Positions 1 to 12,175 are shown, counted from the first letter of the stretch. The stretch: DNA of 64,000 nt from Hexactinellida sp. DTS-2022 (GCA_028753945.1 JAPNXP010000010.1:5273042-5337041); one strand, 5' to 3'. A program made the numbers and translations. Notes: generated by a model from the sequence alone, not told the origin.

Positions 1-92
1 ATTGCGGTTTCTATTCCCCCAATCACTTTAATACAATCCGGACAAACACACACACAAACAAACAAACAACAATCGAGATTTAATAATATAGA
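1..92 (-). mobile_element. Helitron-like element, 5' end only (truncated by window edge)
   Basis: Read on the minus strand, the element begins with TC just after an A (A|TCTATATTATTAAATC). It continues through a GT-rich stretch and a run of Gs. The same ~90-bp end occurs at 48141-48236 and 12700-12792. The A|TC junction is the usual Helitron 5' boundary. The rest lies outside the window. Confidence 0.5.
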
Positions 93-228
93 TATTCAAG
101 TTCAACTAACTTTATTCTCTCTTAAGATATTTTCGACGTAGATAAAATTGATGACCTTTTAAGGTCTCTATTAAATTCTGATATTAATTATGGAATATCG
201 ACAGGAATCATATTTGATACGATAACTA

Positions 229-384
229 TAGTAGAACCTCGTTAGTACCAACCGGTTAGCATGAACACAATTTGAGTCCCTACAAAGCCTTTTCAATGCA
301 AATGATATTGGTCAATACGAATTCCGTTGAAGGCGAACACTTTTGACGGTCCTCTGAAGCTCGTACTAAGGAGGTTCTACTGTA
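229..384. repeat. pogo/Tc1-mariner-like MITE
   Basis: Imperfect terminal inverted repeats: AGTAGAACCTCGTTAGTAC on the left and a GTAC-TAAGGAGGTTCTACT-type end on the right, flanked by TA. The same end sequence recurs about a dozen times in this window. It has no coding capacity. Confidence 0.6.
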
Positions 385-567
385 ATATCTGGGAATACCT
401 GGGATTGAAGAATATGGCTAATAATTACAGGAACAGAATACACAGTCTATAACTAATTCTATTTAAGGAGCCGTTCGTACGTAAAGTAAAGTCAACGAAA
501 ACTATATACCTTGGAAGACAACAAATATTCATTCAGTTAACAACAACATTAATTAAGTACAATTAAT

Positions 568-1707
568 TTAAAATCTGTAATAAATACTTTCATGGTACTG
601 TGTCATGATGGGCTTGATGTAGCTGTTTATATTTTCCATCTTTTGCTTGTCTCTGTATGACTTGTAAACAACAACAACAAATATATACAAATAGTTAACA
701 GTAAACAATACAATACTGAGGAATACTGAAGGTACGATTACATACACTTCCATGGATTGTATGAACAAATCGATTCCATTCTTAATATGGAGAGGAATTG
801 GTAAATAATACAAAAATGAAGCGATCGGAATAAATATATCCGATAATCCTAAAGTATAAAAGAAGAGTGCAATTGCTACCAAAGTGGTTGAAACCTGGAA
901 ATGCACTCGGAGATATTTGCTGTCGAGATAGGCCTTCTTGTCGTAGTAAAATAATCGAATTTCCTTTTCGCGGCTTTTCAGATGCAAATAGAACTTTCTG
1001 GACAAATAAAGAAATTGTATATAGTCAAAAATATAGATTAATGTTCTCAACATTTCGATGAGACTTATCAAGATCCATTGGTAATCACTTGAGAAAATGG
1101 GATTATCATTAGTAATAATATTCAGAACCAGAATCAACAGAGTCCTTACTATTATGTAAACTGTCCACCGAATTAAAGTATATTTATAATCGTATTTCCT
1201 GTAGGCGAGCCATAAGAACGACATCAGAAAAGAAAGCACAGGGACAACCGTATATCTTATAGAATATACCAACAAACCAATTTTACTTGTGAGCGAAGAT
1301 ATGAAAGGGAAAATGGTTTGGTTTTCCGCATCGAATACCAATACCTAGTCAGGAAGAAGGTATATGACTAAACTCATATTTTGTATAAATTCTAAAACTA
1401 GAATTACAATTATGAAATTATTGACGACGCATTTTATTTTAAGATTTTTAAGATGATTCTTATAAGATTGCAGTATTAGCATTTCCTGTGGAACCCTCTT
1501 AATCTCCTGATACAGTTTGTACCTTCTCCGTACGTAGTACACCAATGCAAATAGAGTCAGTAGACAGAATGGGATAGGGACTAAGGAGAACACGAGGCTT
1601 TCTGCCTTCCTAATGGTGATCAGGGTATTTTCATATTTGTGCATGGACATGATGATAATCCGATTGTTTGATATGCTGGTATAAATATATTGAGAGAGAT
1701 CCAACAT
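568..1707 (-). pseudogene. Seven-transmembrane receptor-like gene with one in-frame stop
   Basis: Two open segments (1707-1345 and 1341-568) lie in the same frame and are separated only by a TAG at 1345-1347, after residue 120 (...YLLPD, stop, VLVFDAENQ). Read across, the product would be about 379 residues. It has a short N-terminus with possible N-glycosylation sites, seven or eight hydrophobic helices and a short cytoplasmic tail, with basic loops after the first helix and between helices 5 and 6. This looks like a 7TM receptor, but I see no DRY, NPxxY or other diagnostic motif, so the family is unassigned. The single clean stop suggests a young nonsense allele, a recent pseudogene or a sequence error. 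Nothing else in the frame is broken. Confidence 0.5.
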
Positions 1708-3480
1708 TTATATACTCTAGGAACACGAACACCATCTGATTAAAAGTGTGGTTTCTATTTAATATTCTTATGGACAACTATTATGTCTCATGAAGAATGT
1801 AATTACCTACATAATAACCAGAAAACCAATAAATTGTCTGAATTGCATATCTACATATTTGTTTAATTTTATCTACATGCCCATAACCTGGATAACAAGT
1901 TAGTTGGCAAATACCTAATAATTATGTCTATGATTTCAGGTATATGTTAATGCGACAAATCATTGTGAGCCAAAATAATTAGATACCTAATAACCAGAAA
2001 CTTAACCAACTTTTGCATTATTTGAATTTTAATAGAATATTGGAATCCCAACTTGAAACAATACCTAAAGCAGTTTACACATATCATAATGCAAATTATC
2101 CTTCTTACGAAAGGATGTCATAAAGTAAGCATACCACAAATTAATTCAAACAACAACCACTTATTATAGACAATTCGAATTGTCTAACTTACCTCGATTC
2201 ATATGGGAAAAATAAAATAAATGCGCCCTGGGAATAATCAATAGAGTAAATTCAAACTACGAATCTTCAACATATGTGGATAACTAGAATGGGTGGCTCC
2301 AAATATAGATAAATGCATATTAAATTATTCACTAATCAAATACATAAATATTATACAAATCCGCCCGATTTAAATTAAAAAAAATTCGCTCTTTATGTAT
2401 TTGAAACAAATCATTATTTTATCAACCCTGCAAGGTACTTAGAACCGTTAAACTCGCATGTAAATACGTACACGTATTAGGAAGTCTCTCCATTACGACT
2501 ATAATTTTTGGTCCCTTGAATGTTTAAAATAAAATATCTTGACTGTAGATCACTACAGTTCATACAATTAAACTCACTTGCAAATAGGGCACCTAATATG
2601 CTCGCTAATCTTCTTAACTGGGATGTATATAGGTAAGTCTGTGGATTCCTGTATCGGTACAAGAATAGCTTTTAGAATAATCTCAGCTTTCTGAGGAGGC
2701 GGTCCAGTGCTTTTCCATCGATCCATTCCTAAGTCGTATAATTGTAAAAACCTACGTTGTAAAATTGTATAAACCTAGGTTGTATAATTGTATAAACCTA
2801 GGTCATATAATTGTATAAATCTTTGTTGTATAATTGTATAGTCGTAGAATTATATAAAGAAGAGAGGCAGGAAGTAATATTTAGCCAAGTTTCTATTGTA
2901 TGCCCGAACAAAGATATTCAGAACGCTCCAATTTTTGTATGCACATGACTGGAAGTCCATAAAAAGTCGTTCAAATTTTACTTTGGAAGATTCTATGGTA
3001 TATTCTTGTCAGGACAAATCAAAATGTTACAAAATCTTACTGAAAATCGAACAAAAGGGCACTAAAACCACGTGGCATCAGTAATTTATCTCGGGTATAA
3101 ATACACTTGTTATATACTAGAAATCCTGGTTATACCGTCTAAAATCAGCCGCTGATAGTCTCCGGAAGTTATAACTAAGCTCTATAGGTTTTTATTTTGC
3201 TACGTCATCAAAGATAATCATGGACTTCGAAAAGGCCGCAATCAACAGTTTTAAGCTGTCTGGCCTGTCACAGTTGTAAAGTGTTGCTTCTTCCATCTCA
3301 CACAGAACGTTTGACGCAAAGTACAATCTGAGGGGTTGCAATCAGATTACAATCAGGATGCAGAACTGGCAATACGCATCCGCCTGCTGCCAGGCCTCGC
3401 CTTCGCCGCACCCCACGAGTTACCCCATATATTTGGCAATGTTTACAACTACTTCTCATGTCCCAAGCAACCGGTCTGTC
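1708..3480. other. Intergenic stretch, no gene recognised
   Basis: AT-rich sequence with only short open frames that show no recognisable domain. The one structured item is the tandem repeat near 2740-2845, listed separately. Confidence 0.5.
2740..2845. repeat. Short tandem repeat, about four copies of a ~27-bp unit
   Basis: The unit contains TTGTATAATTGTATAAACC and is repeated with small differences (cctaggttg, cctaggtca, ctttgttg). Confidence 0.75.
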
Positions 3481-3483
3481 TTA

Positions 3484-3861
3484 TAATTCGAGAACAACTA
3501 TATCGGGCGATTACTACCAGGCGACACTTACCAGGAGGCGCTGTTCCCCATTGAAATGTGGAATTACCCCATTCGGCTACCTCGGACAACTAATATTGTT
3601 GAGGCATGGCAACGTTCCTTTAATGCAACTGTTGGGTGCAATCATCCTACAATTTCGAAGTCTATTGCTTCCTTAAAACATGAACAAGGACTGGTCGAGG
3701 TGCAACAGGCTAAGTTCATTGCAGAACCTCAGCCACCTAAACGTGTGAAATCACAAGCTAACGAACATGCTTTGAAAGAACTCATCGCTAGTTATTTATA
3801 TCGTCCAAGAATGGAGTTTCTAAGAAGGGTTGCACACCATTTCAGTCCGGATGCTAACTAG
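3484..3861 (+). pseudogene. MULE-type transposase C-terminal remnant
   Basis: The frame reads FENNYIGRLLPGDTYQ, then FPIEMWNYPIRLPRTTNIVE, then AWQRSFNATVGCNHPTI, and ends with a stop at 3859-3861. This pattern (Y-I-G-R, then F-P-I-E-x-W-N, then R-T-x-N-x-V-E-x-W-x-x-x-F, then H-P-T-I) is familiar from the C-terminal end of MULE-domain proteins found in many animal genomes. An in-frame stop lies just upstream, and the DDE core is not present nearby, so this is a transposon fossil. Assignment is by motif recall, not by search. Confidence 0.55.
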
Positions 3862-3937
3862 TTGTTATATTTAATAGTTAGTTTTATGTTAGTGTAGTAT
3901 GTTACATTATTCAATAATATCATTCTAGCAGCTAAAA

Positions 3938-5217
3938 TCTATATATTAAAAGAGGAATTGTTGTATGTGTGTTTGTTTGGATGTTTGTCCGTAATTAATT
4001 GGAAAGACTACGAGTCCCAGGAAGCGGAAAATTTGTATACAGGGGTAATTTTGTACTGCGACAACGATCTATTGGTTTTTGAAACAAAATAACGGGATTA
4101 TGACGTCACAATTGCGAAAAACAGATATTTTGTACAAGCTTCCCAATTTTGCTCCGATCTGTAGAAAATTCAAATCATTAGACGTACACTAAATTTCTAC
4201 ACCTGATAGCAGTGACACAGTTAATTAATTAGTCCCTGCACTAATCAACCATAAATAGTGTATCGTATCAACACAGGTATAGCAAAGTGCAAAATCGATT
4301 TTCGATTGTGTTCTATTGCAAACAATTCAAGTAAGAGTGATTAACGAAAGTTATTAGTTAAAATGTATCATATTTTCTTAGCACTATGTGGGTGATCTCA
4401 ATCAGAAGTAAAATGGGAATTCGTGAACGATTTGTTTGGTTAACAAGAATGCACTCGAGTAGTTAACTTCTCTGATGCATTGTTTATTTATTACACCTAT
4501 ATTGGCTTCCTAATAATAAGACAATTAATGGAATTACGTAATTTCTAACCTATACTGAAATTATGAAATTAATTAAGTAGTTGATTCATCAAGGATTTAG
4601 GATCTGTCTAATTATGAGATTGATATGTTTATTATTACTATCAATCAAATCAAATATTTTACAACCCTGGATTTAACCTCTGCATAAAAATGGTTTAATG
4701 GTGAGAATAAGACCGCGAAGCGGTCTTATTCTCATCTTTAAACCATTATTATGCAGAGATTAAATCCAGGCTAAGTAAATTACTTTGCAATATAATATAC
4801 TTAAATAAATAATTGCGTATAATTTATCAGCCACGGGTTTCAATTTATTTGAGCTAACAAGCTAACCTATTAATGGAGCTGAAATGAGCTACCTTAGTTA
4901 AGAATTATTGAGCCAATATCATATATTATTAACTAATAAGTAATGAGAATAACATACATAACACATCATTTCCCAAACAGATTACATTAACGAATCACAA
5001 CCCAGAATGAATTTAAGCGCGCGTTAAGTAGTGTGTGTAATATACTAGCAACTGGTTAACTTATTTATTATAAATATTACTGTCTTTTAGAGGAGGTAAA
5101 GGCCGCGAAGCGGCCGTTAATTGCATCGCGTAGTGCCTAACACGAACGAACAAAGGTCGCGAAGCGACCTTTGTGAGAGAGTGATCCGTCGCGAAGCGAC
5201 CGAGACCGAAGGGCTCG
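3938..5217 (+). mobile_element. Helitron-like non-autonomous element (complete)
   Basis: The left end is A|TCTATATATTAAAAGAGG followed by a GT-rich run. The right end is a hairpin (GTCGC-GAA-GCGAC, 5189-5201), a 12-nt spacer and then GCTCG|T. Insertion between A and T, a 5' TC and a 3' terminal hairpin are Helitron hallmarks. The usual CTRR end is replaced by CTCG. Other GCGAAGCG hairpins lie at about 4710, 5101 and 5156. No Rep/helicase is encoded. At least two other copies in the window share the 3' end. Confidence 0.55.
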
Positions 5218-5358
5218 TATGATTAAAATCAATAGCATCAAGTGTTTAAAATTGACGAATCAATTAGTAGCGAAATGTCGTGTCACGAAATGTCGCAGTA
5301 ACGAAATGTCGGTATCCGCCAGGTGGGACCTGTACCCAAACCTGAACTTAAGTGTGCC

Positions 5359-6074
5359 CAGGGCCGGATTAACCCATGGGCAACCGGGGCAACTGCCCCG
5401 GGGCCTCCACCACCAAAGTTGTACTTCATTTTTCACTGGACAATTGTAGTGGAAGGCAGAGTGGATCATGGGTCAACATTGGTGACCCATGAGGCCATGA
5501 CCCATCTGACCCATCGCATTTGTGACCCATGACCCATTGAGTGACCCATTGACCCAACGTGTTATCCATTGACCTTTTTAAATATCTATTTTTAATATCC
5601 AAAGATTATGTAACACAATATATGTATAATGTATGATGCTTGTCAATCAATTAATTTTGGTAGATTTCTAATACCAAAGAAATACCCTGTAATGTTTCTG
5701 GGTAAATTTGATTCGTTCTATAACTGGAATTCCAAATGGATCATGGGTCATGGGTCACAGCCGTGACCCATGACCCATCAATTTAAGTGACCCATCTGAC
5801 CCATGACCCATGACCAGGGCCGGCGGAAGCTCGTGAGAGGTGGGGCGGCCTTGTATTATGATGATAATTGTGAGGATTGCAGAGTCAAAAAACAGCCCCG
5901 CGAAATTTCAGAGTACCAAAAAAATCACAGAAAAAGTGGGGCGGCCCAGGCCGCCCCAACCGCCCCTCTTCCGCCGACCCTGCCCATGACCCATGGTCCA
6001 CTCTGGTGGAAGGAGTTAGGGGCCTCCACAACACTGGTTGCCCCAGGGCCTCCACCTCTGTTAATCCGGCCCTG
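5359..6074. mobile_element. hAT-like MITE with 8-bp target duplication
   Basis: Ends CAGGGCCGGATTAAC and GTTAATCCGGCCCTG are inverted repeats. They are flanked by the exact 8-bp direct repeat AGTGTGCC (5351-5358 and 6075-6082). The body is rich in GACCCAT/ATGGGTC repeats and contains a second nested element. CAG termini and an 8-bp duplication point to hAT mobilisation. No transposase is present. Confidence 0.85.
5815..5982. mobile_element. hAT-like MITE nested inside the 5359-6074 element
   Basis: Termini CAGGGCCGGCGGAAGC and CTTCCGCCGACCCTG are inverted repeats. The 8-bp duplication CCCATGAC (5807-5814 and 5983-5990) is exact. It is only 168 bp long and inserted into the GACCCAT repeat tract of the older element. 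Confidence 0.85.
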
Positions 6075-6082
6075 AGTGTGCC

Positions 6083-7350
6083 CCGCCTCATTAATGTAAG
6101 TGTGCCCCAGTTTAATAGCGTGTGCCCCACCTGTGACGAATTTGTGCCCCACCAGTTGCGGCTGGCTTGCGTCGCCACTGATTGAGTAATTCAAACATTT
6201 TTTGAGAACTAATTTCAAAATTAAAACCAAAAAGCGGGAGGTTTTACCATTTTGGCGGGAGCTTTACCAAAAAAGCGGGAGGTCGAAGATGAAAAAGCGG
6301 GAGACTCAAAATATATGCTATTTCTTGTATCCTACATGAATAGAACGATACAAATATGTTATAATAATGTGCCGACTATACTATAGTATAGTGGCCCATT
6401 TCTAATCTTAGTGCTTTGGTATATTATTATTAGTCCGTATCGTTTCCACAGAACAGAGCATAATTAACTAACTGAAATTTTCAGGACAGGTGTCTCATGG
6501 GTTACAGATGTGCACCCGGGATCACGATTTTTTATTACATTTATTCGGACACATTTTACACCTGTTTATTGTTAGAAAAGGAACAATAAATAGTGTGCTA
6601 CTAATCAATTTATATGTATTCATTCAATAGAGAATATAATTCTACACCATTTCACAGTGCACGAATTTTCAAATTGGGTTTAGTTTTCCCACAATTGAGT
6701 TACAAGTTCCCTTTGTTTACTAACACTTCAGTTCAATTGAAAGTGTTAAATCAAATTCTATTGTTTCAACTTGTAATAATTATATTGATTCCACTTGTGA
6801 GATCGAGTAGGCTTCTATTTTCCAATTGAAAACAAAGATTATATATTTCATAACAACGACAGATTATGTGATTATACTGTATGTATTTCTGCGAGAATAT
6901 TCTTGCACAATGGATACACTGAGATATTTAATTCTAATTAATTCGCTCTGGTTTAATTTATAGAGATGGTTCCAAATAGATTATTGGGGTTATCCGGCGT
7001 TATCGAGTACGCTTAAATCAAATATTATAGTGAAATTCAATTTAAATTAATAATTATTGCAAATAATTGAACTGAATTTATTTTGCTGTACTTAATAATG
7101 GTGTTAAATTATGAATACATTAATTAAATATTTATACTAATTAGCTAAATTTCATTAATCTCCGAGTTGATACAAGATAGAAACAAACTTCCAATTTATC
7201 AATTGGTCCTTATGCCACGTACCACCTCTACAAATGGATCTTGACACCTTGAGGTGATGATGACATCGTCAATAAAATGTGTTTTTACAATTTTGTGAAT
7301 TATATATTCGAATGGGTTGGTTGGTGTTGGGTCAACTCCCAACACGCACA
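6083..7350. other. Intergenic stretch, no gene recognised
   Basis: AT-rich DNA with short shadow frames only. Positions 6372-6420 hold a repeat whose inverted copy is at 28398-28450 (both contain ACTATACTATAGTATAGT). Confidence 0.5.
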
Positions 7351-7354
7351 TAAA

Positions 7355-7740
7355 AAATGTTGACTCATCACCTATTATATTCTACTGAAACTTGAAAATC
7401 TCGAAAATGAATTGAGCTAAAAGGAAACATCCATCACTTTAAGGGTCTATCCTTTCCGAAACACCTTTCTGAAATGGTTTAACACCTTCATAGTGATGAT
7501 GACATGGCGGAAAAATCCAAAATTGCAGCTGTGCCAACAGCATTTCCTTGGAGGCACTATCAATTAGCCAAACAGTAGCCACCAAAAGAACATGCGACGG
7601 CACAGCTGCAATTTTGGATTTATTTCCAATATTTCTCCGTAGAATGTGCCCTGGCCACACCTTTATAGATTGAAAGCTGAAACTTTGCATGTAGGTGCGG
7701 AGTGACCGTATAATTTGCACCTGGGGTTACGATTTCGATC
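7355..7740. repeat. Foldback MITE, CAGCTGTGCCGAC family, copy 1
   Basis: The inverted-repeat core (TTGCAGCTGTGCCAACAGCA ... GCACAGCTGCAATTTTGG) lies at about 7510-7620. Longer flanks are shared with other copies: 7355-7510 matches 13500-13660 inverted, and 7640-7740 matches 19395-19500. This shows the mobile unit is larger than the core. Confidence 0.7.
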
Positions 7741-7974
7741 AACAATATTTAACATCTATTTAGACTAATCATAGCTCATAACATGGAACATTACATGTGA
7801 CCTTGATCAAATGTAAAATTTTGGGTAGATAATTCAATTCTACACCTTTAAGCTAATATTGAATGTTTAATTTAATTCGCCCTATAATGATGGTTTTAAC
7901 AAACTTCCAATTCATCAATCGTTCCTTGTGGCTCTTGCAACTTGACGAATGTGTCTTAACACCTTGAAGCGATG

Positions 7975-8115
7975 ATGACATGGCGAAAAAATTCAAAATT
8001 GCAGCTGTGCCGACTGCAATTTCCTTTGTTGTTGTACTATCAATCAACTAACCACCAAAATATAGTGCCTCCAAAGGAACATGCTGTCGGGACAGCTGTA
8101 ATTTTAGATTTTATT
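7975..8115. repeat. Foldback MITE, CAGCTGTGCCGAC family, copy 2
   Basis: Arms AAAATTGCAGCTGTGCCGAC and GTCGGGACAGCTGTAATTTT surround a centre containing TAGTGCCTCCAAAGG, the same centre as in the other copies. Confidence 0.7.
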
Positions 8116-8580
8116 AATGTTGCTTTTTAATATAGTGAGCAGATAGATAATATGAACATCTTTGGGATTAAATTAATATGTTCTTATTGAATACTTGTCA
8201 CACAAGAAGAGCTACCTGATAAATAATATGGCTCTGATATTTCAAGCCAAACCTAGAATTCTTTCAATAATACAGTGCAACCTCGTTATTGCGAATACGG
8301 TTAATACCAAATTTTGTATTCAATAAAATAGTGTATTTCATGTTTTCAACAATGGAAATCAAAGAAACATCTAATTCCAAAAAAATGCGAGATTTCCAGG
8401 AATTTTAGCAATAATACCCAGGATTTATTTTAATAAGTATTTTAGTATGTTTCTTACTAACTGTTTGAGAAATATTATCCTATTTACAGTATCTACCGAG
8501 TTATGAGACTTGTAAATTTCAGTTTATTAGAGCAATGCATTAATTGGTTAATAAGCACATTAGCCAAGCAGAAATAACAG

Positions 8581-9822
8581 TTAAGCAGTAAATATTTGGA
8601 TTCCAAAGTGATTGTTTCCAGAAATACAAACTAATTTCGTATTGTTGATGATTGCAATGCCAGAAGGGGAGTAAAACATTCCAGCTTGATGTTCTTTCTG
8701 TCCTACCGTGTGTAGGAGGTCTCCTGCTGGAGAGAATACCTTGATAGCGTGAGCTAACCAGTCGCTGATGACAATATTATTGAGTCCGTCTAAACAGAAG
8801 AAATATGCTGCTGAAATTCCTATTCCTCCTCTGGTAACTAGGGAGCGGGACTTCTCTCCTGATAATGTAAACACGTGGATACAGGGATTGCCTTGAAAGC
8901 TTAGCACAAACATTTCATTATTTGTGAATTTAACATCAATGGGTTGTGTCATTGTTTGATGTTGTAGCGAGCCTTGGAAAGCTAGATCTGTAGACAGGAT
9001 TTGAATTCTGTCGTTGTATGTATCAGGCACGTAGAGGAGTTGGTTTGGAGAAATAGCGAGTTGTTTCGGAATATTGAATTCTTTCTTTCCTGATCCTATC
9101 TCCCCTACTCGCTTTATCATTGTGAGATCTGACAGTTTATATCGGAACAAAGCGTGGTGTCCTATGTCCGTAACAAATATACTGTCTTTGTAGGTCAATA
9201 TGCCCCATGGCTCCTTCAGATGTTGATTCCCAAATTGGTTGAGACATTCTCCTGTTTCAGAGAATATTTGGATTCTCTTGTTTTCCATATCTGCCACATA
9301 AATGTGTCCATATGTTTGTTCGATTGTAACACCTCTTGGGCAGTTTAACTCTCCAGGAGCTAATCCTTGTTTCCCAACAGCAACACTGGGTTGTAGGAAT
9401 GCAGCGTAGTCAGGCACTGCTGGAGGAATGTCGATCTGTAGAATCTCTCCCAGACGGGAGATGTGTCCCTCTAGGTCCCGTGTGTCGCACAGGAACTTCA
9501 GGTCTTGAGGAGGCGGGGAATTGGCTTGCATTTCAGCTCGCGTAGCTTCTAACTCTGCCACCATTCTCTCCTGCATGGAATGGAGCTTATTGTGCATTAG
9601 TTGGCCTTCCAAAAGCGCGCGTGTTTCAGTTATTTGTAGCTCGATTTGTTGTCGCGCCACCCGATTGGCTCTCATTTCCTCTCGGCTGTCCCTCAAGTTG
9701 GTCAACAGCTGGAATCTTCTCTGCTCGAGAGAGCGTATCAACCTGTCTATCGATTGGTTTATCTGTGTGGCTATTGGGTCTACGAGTGGCACTGGTATGG
9801 GTTCTGGAAACTGTGTCGCCAT
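8581..9822 (-). CDS. Coiled-coil / NHL-repeat beta-propeller protein (no RING or B-box)
   Basis: A 413-residue single-exon gene starting MATQFPEP. Residues ~20-110 form a charged, heptad-like coiled coil. Residues ~145-413 carry about six NHL repeats, with signatures such as GVTIEQTYGHIYVAD..NKRIQIF, GILTYKDSIFVTD, YVPDTYNDRIQIL and DGLNNIVISDW..HAIKVFSPAGD. NHL propellers bind RNA or protein in TRIM-NHL proteins, but this protein lacks the RING and B-boxes, so ligase activity is not expected. It has two paralogues nearby (15245-16477 and 17264-18816) with the same architecture and a similar MAT start, so it is a local gene family. The function is unknown. The ORF is intact. Confidence 0.85.
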   Translation of the reverse strand: MATQFPEPIPVPLVDPIATQINQSIDRLIRSLEQRRFQLLTNLRDSREEMRANRVARQQIELQITETRALLEGQLMHNKLHSMQERMVAELEATRAEMQANSPPPQDLKFLCDTRDLEGHISRLGEILQIDIPPAVPDYAAFLQPSVAVGKQGLAPGELNCPRGVTIEQTYGHIYVADMENKRIQIFSETGECLNQFGNQHLKEPWGILTYKDSIFVTDIGHHALFRYKLSDLTMIKRVGEIGSGKKEFNIPKQLAISPNQLLYVPDTYNDRIQILSTDLAFQGSLQHQTMTQPIDVKFTNNEMFVLSFQGNPCIHVFTLSGEKSRSLVTRGGIGISAAYFFCLDGLNNIVISDWLAHAIKVFSPAGDLLHTVGQKEHQAGMFYSPSGIAIINNTKLVCISGNNHFGIQIFTA

Positions 9823-11330
9823 TGTAAAATTGATTCTGATACTATTCAGTTTATTGAGTTAGTTGCTACAGAATTCTATTTATAACTGTGTGCATTAGAG
9901 CTCTGTAGAAACTCCTTATCCGACATAATCAGTGGAAATAGGATGACTAGATTTCTCAGTGGTTAGTGCTGTGTACTATTCTCTGAACTCCGTAGCCTTA
10001 CACAACATTATTCCACAAACATGTTTGGATTACAAGAATCAATAAAGTTGTTTCCTAAGTTAGTTGAATTAGTGGTTGTATATTTGAACTCTGCTAGACA
10101 CACTCGTTTGCACACCAATCTTGTTTGCTCGTACTTTGGAATTAATACTTTTGTGCACAAAATTATTGTTACTACAGTACACCCTCGCTATTCCGAACAG
10201 AGTTGTTTCGATTAAAAAGAAATTGTTCCGATTAATGAATTCGTTCGGATTTTATTTATCCGCTTAATGGGGTAAAAATTTTACAGGATTTATAGCACAG
10301 AATTACAGTTTGACAACAACACCCGTTTTCTCGAATACGGTTAATTTAAAACTTTATTTGGAGGTATAAGCTATTACGATACTTCGGGTATTTTATATTT
10401 TTAAGTTATAGTATTTATTTGTGTTTGATACTAATTTGTTTGTTGCCGTTCTGTAGTTGACAGATAAAATTTCGCACCCTGAATTAAATCAGATAAGTTA
10501 CCATTTTATTTGGGTATTTGAAATGTTTTCTCTCGATATTAGATGAGGGTTTCCTTTTCTTTGAATTTATGAGTTTTTTCAAGATTTCTATTGCTAATTT
10601 TATCCATGTTGAAAAATATAACATGTTTAAAAGTGACTTCAGAATCTCGTTATTTCTTTTAGAATACCAATAGATCGTTGTCAGGGTGAAAAATCACCCT
10701 TGCATGCAAATTTTCAGATTTCTGAGCTTATCGTCTTTCCTATTAATTCTGGACAAACACACAACAATTTTGCTTTGAATATTTAAAAGTACTCTATCCC
10801 AAAATAAATTCTCTAAATCCCTCGATTTGTCCCGAAATAGGATACCTGGAATATACACTGGATATTTCTATTGAATAGTGTCAATGAGAAATCCCTGGTT
10901 TGCAGTGCAACTTTGATTATCCAAACTCGTTGGGACCAGTTAAGCAAGTTCGAATAATTTAACTTTGAACTAATTTTAACAACAACATTGGGACCAACCA
11001 GTGTTGTTCGGATGATAGAATTATCGAGGTTGCACTGTAGTATATATAGGCCAAATCACTGTAGGGTTGGCAGGTGTGTCCTTGCTCCCAATGTAGGGTT
11101 GGCAGGTGTGTCCTTGCTCCCAATGTAGGGTACCCCCTGTGTGACGTAGCCAGTGCTAGCGACAGTGTGAGTATTCACCTCGCTGAGAAGGAATCGGGCC
11201 TAGCCTCTATCCAATCTTCTTCTTCCCTCAAACCGTCCATAGTCCACAGCCTAGAGAGCACCATAGACTTGTTGCTGCGGTGTGGCAACAGACCGCAGCA
11301 ACAGGTCAGAAAGGTGTTCCGAAACACCTT
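9823..11330. other. Intergenic stretch, repeat-derived
   Basis: No convincing gene. Positions 10650-10760 resemble, in inverted orientation, the GT-rich end of the Helitron-like elements. Positions 11050-11130 hold two copies of a ~35-bp direct repeat (GTAGGGTTGGCAGGTGTGTC). Confidence 0.5.
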
Positions 11331-11334
11331 CATA

Positions 11335-11480
11335 GTAATGATGACATGTCGAAAAAAAAAAAAATTGCAGCTGTGCATACAGCATTTTCCTTTGGAGGCA
11401 CTATCAATTAACCAGCCAATTGCCAACAAAAGATAGTGCCTCCAATGGGAAATGCGTCGGCACAGCTGAAAATTTGGATT
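11335..11480. repeat. Foldback MITE, CAGCTGTGCCGAC family, copy 3
   Basis: Arms AAATTGCAGCTGTGC and GTCGGCACAGCTGAAAATTT flank a centre with TAGTGCCTCCAA. The flank ACACCTTCATAGTAATGATG matches copies 1 and 4. Confidence 0.7.
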
Positions 11481-11737
11481 TATTTAATGTTTGATATCTA
11501 CAATTAGGAAACGCTTATTTTTCTATTTCTATCTACCAAATTTCTTCACGCTTATCTCATATTCACACGAGTATACAATAATACAACAAAAACGAGATTG
11601 TTAGATTAATTAATTCTAATATTTCTACAAAGTATGTTTTTTATTAGAAATACGTAGATGTAGCAGATTTAAATATATTCAAAAGTTCTCGTAATTTACG
11701 AGCATTTTTCTTGAGATTTCAAGGAATTTCATGACGA

Positions 11738-12175
11738 TTAGCCATCAAATTTGTAAAATGTGTTGTAAAGCTTATTCCACCGTGGTTGCATAGATCGACA
11801 TATAAACTTAACGAGAAAAAAATTCAGCATCGTATCTAGTATAATAACTTCTGGGGGATGAGGCAATTTCTTCCAAATTCGAATTGAAACATAATTGTAC
11901 AGTGTACACACTGGACTTATATCCCTTTTCTCCAGTTTCACGACCACATCTCAAGTGAATTGGGGTGTGCAACAACATTCAGGACACTTGTGTACGTCAC
12001 TTGTATAAAGATTGCAGACAACACAGTCGAGATTAGTGCTTGATGAAGAAGCGGAAATGGAAGGAGAGAAGATACGATTCCTTCTAGCATTGGCTGTAGA
12101 TTTCATCCAAATAGGAATCTTGTATGAAGTGCTCTTTTTGTACGCGTGCACTCTAAAATAGCAATTCAACCTCAT
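11738..12175 (-). other. Unassigned open frame with one stop; Cys-rich segment
   Basis: Two open segments in one frame are separated by a single TGA. The first ends with a Cys cluster (LDCVVCNLYTSDVHKCPECC, CxxC...CxxCC) that could bind metal. The second reads DVVVKLEKRD and PHPPEVIILDTMLNFF. It may be a transposon remnant or chance. I do not recognise it. Confidence 0.2.
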
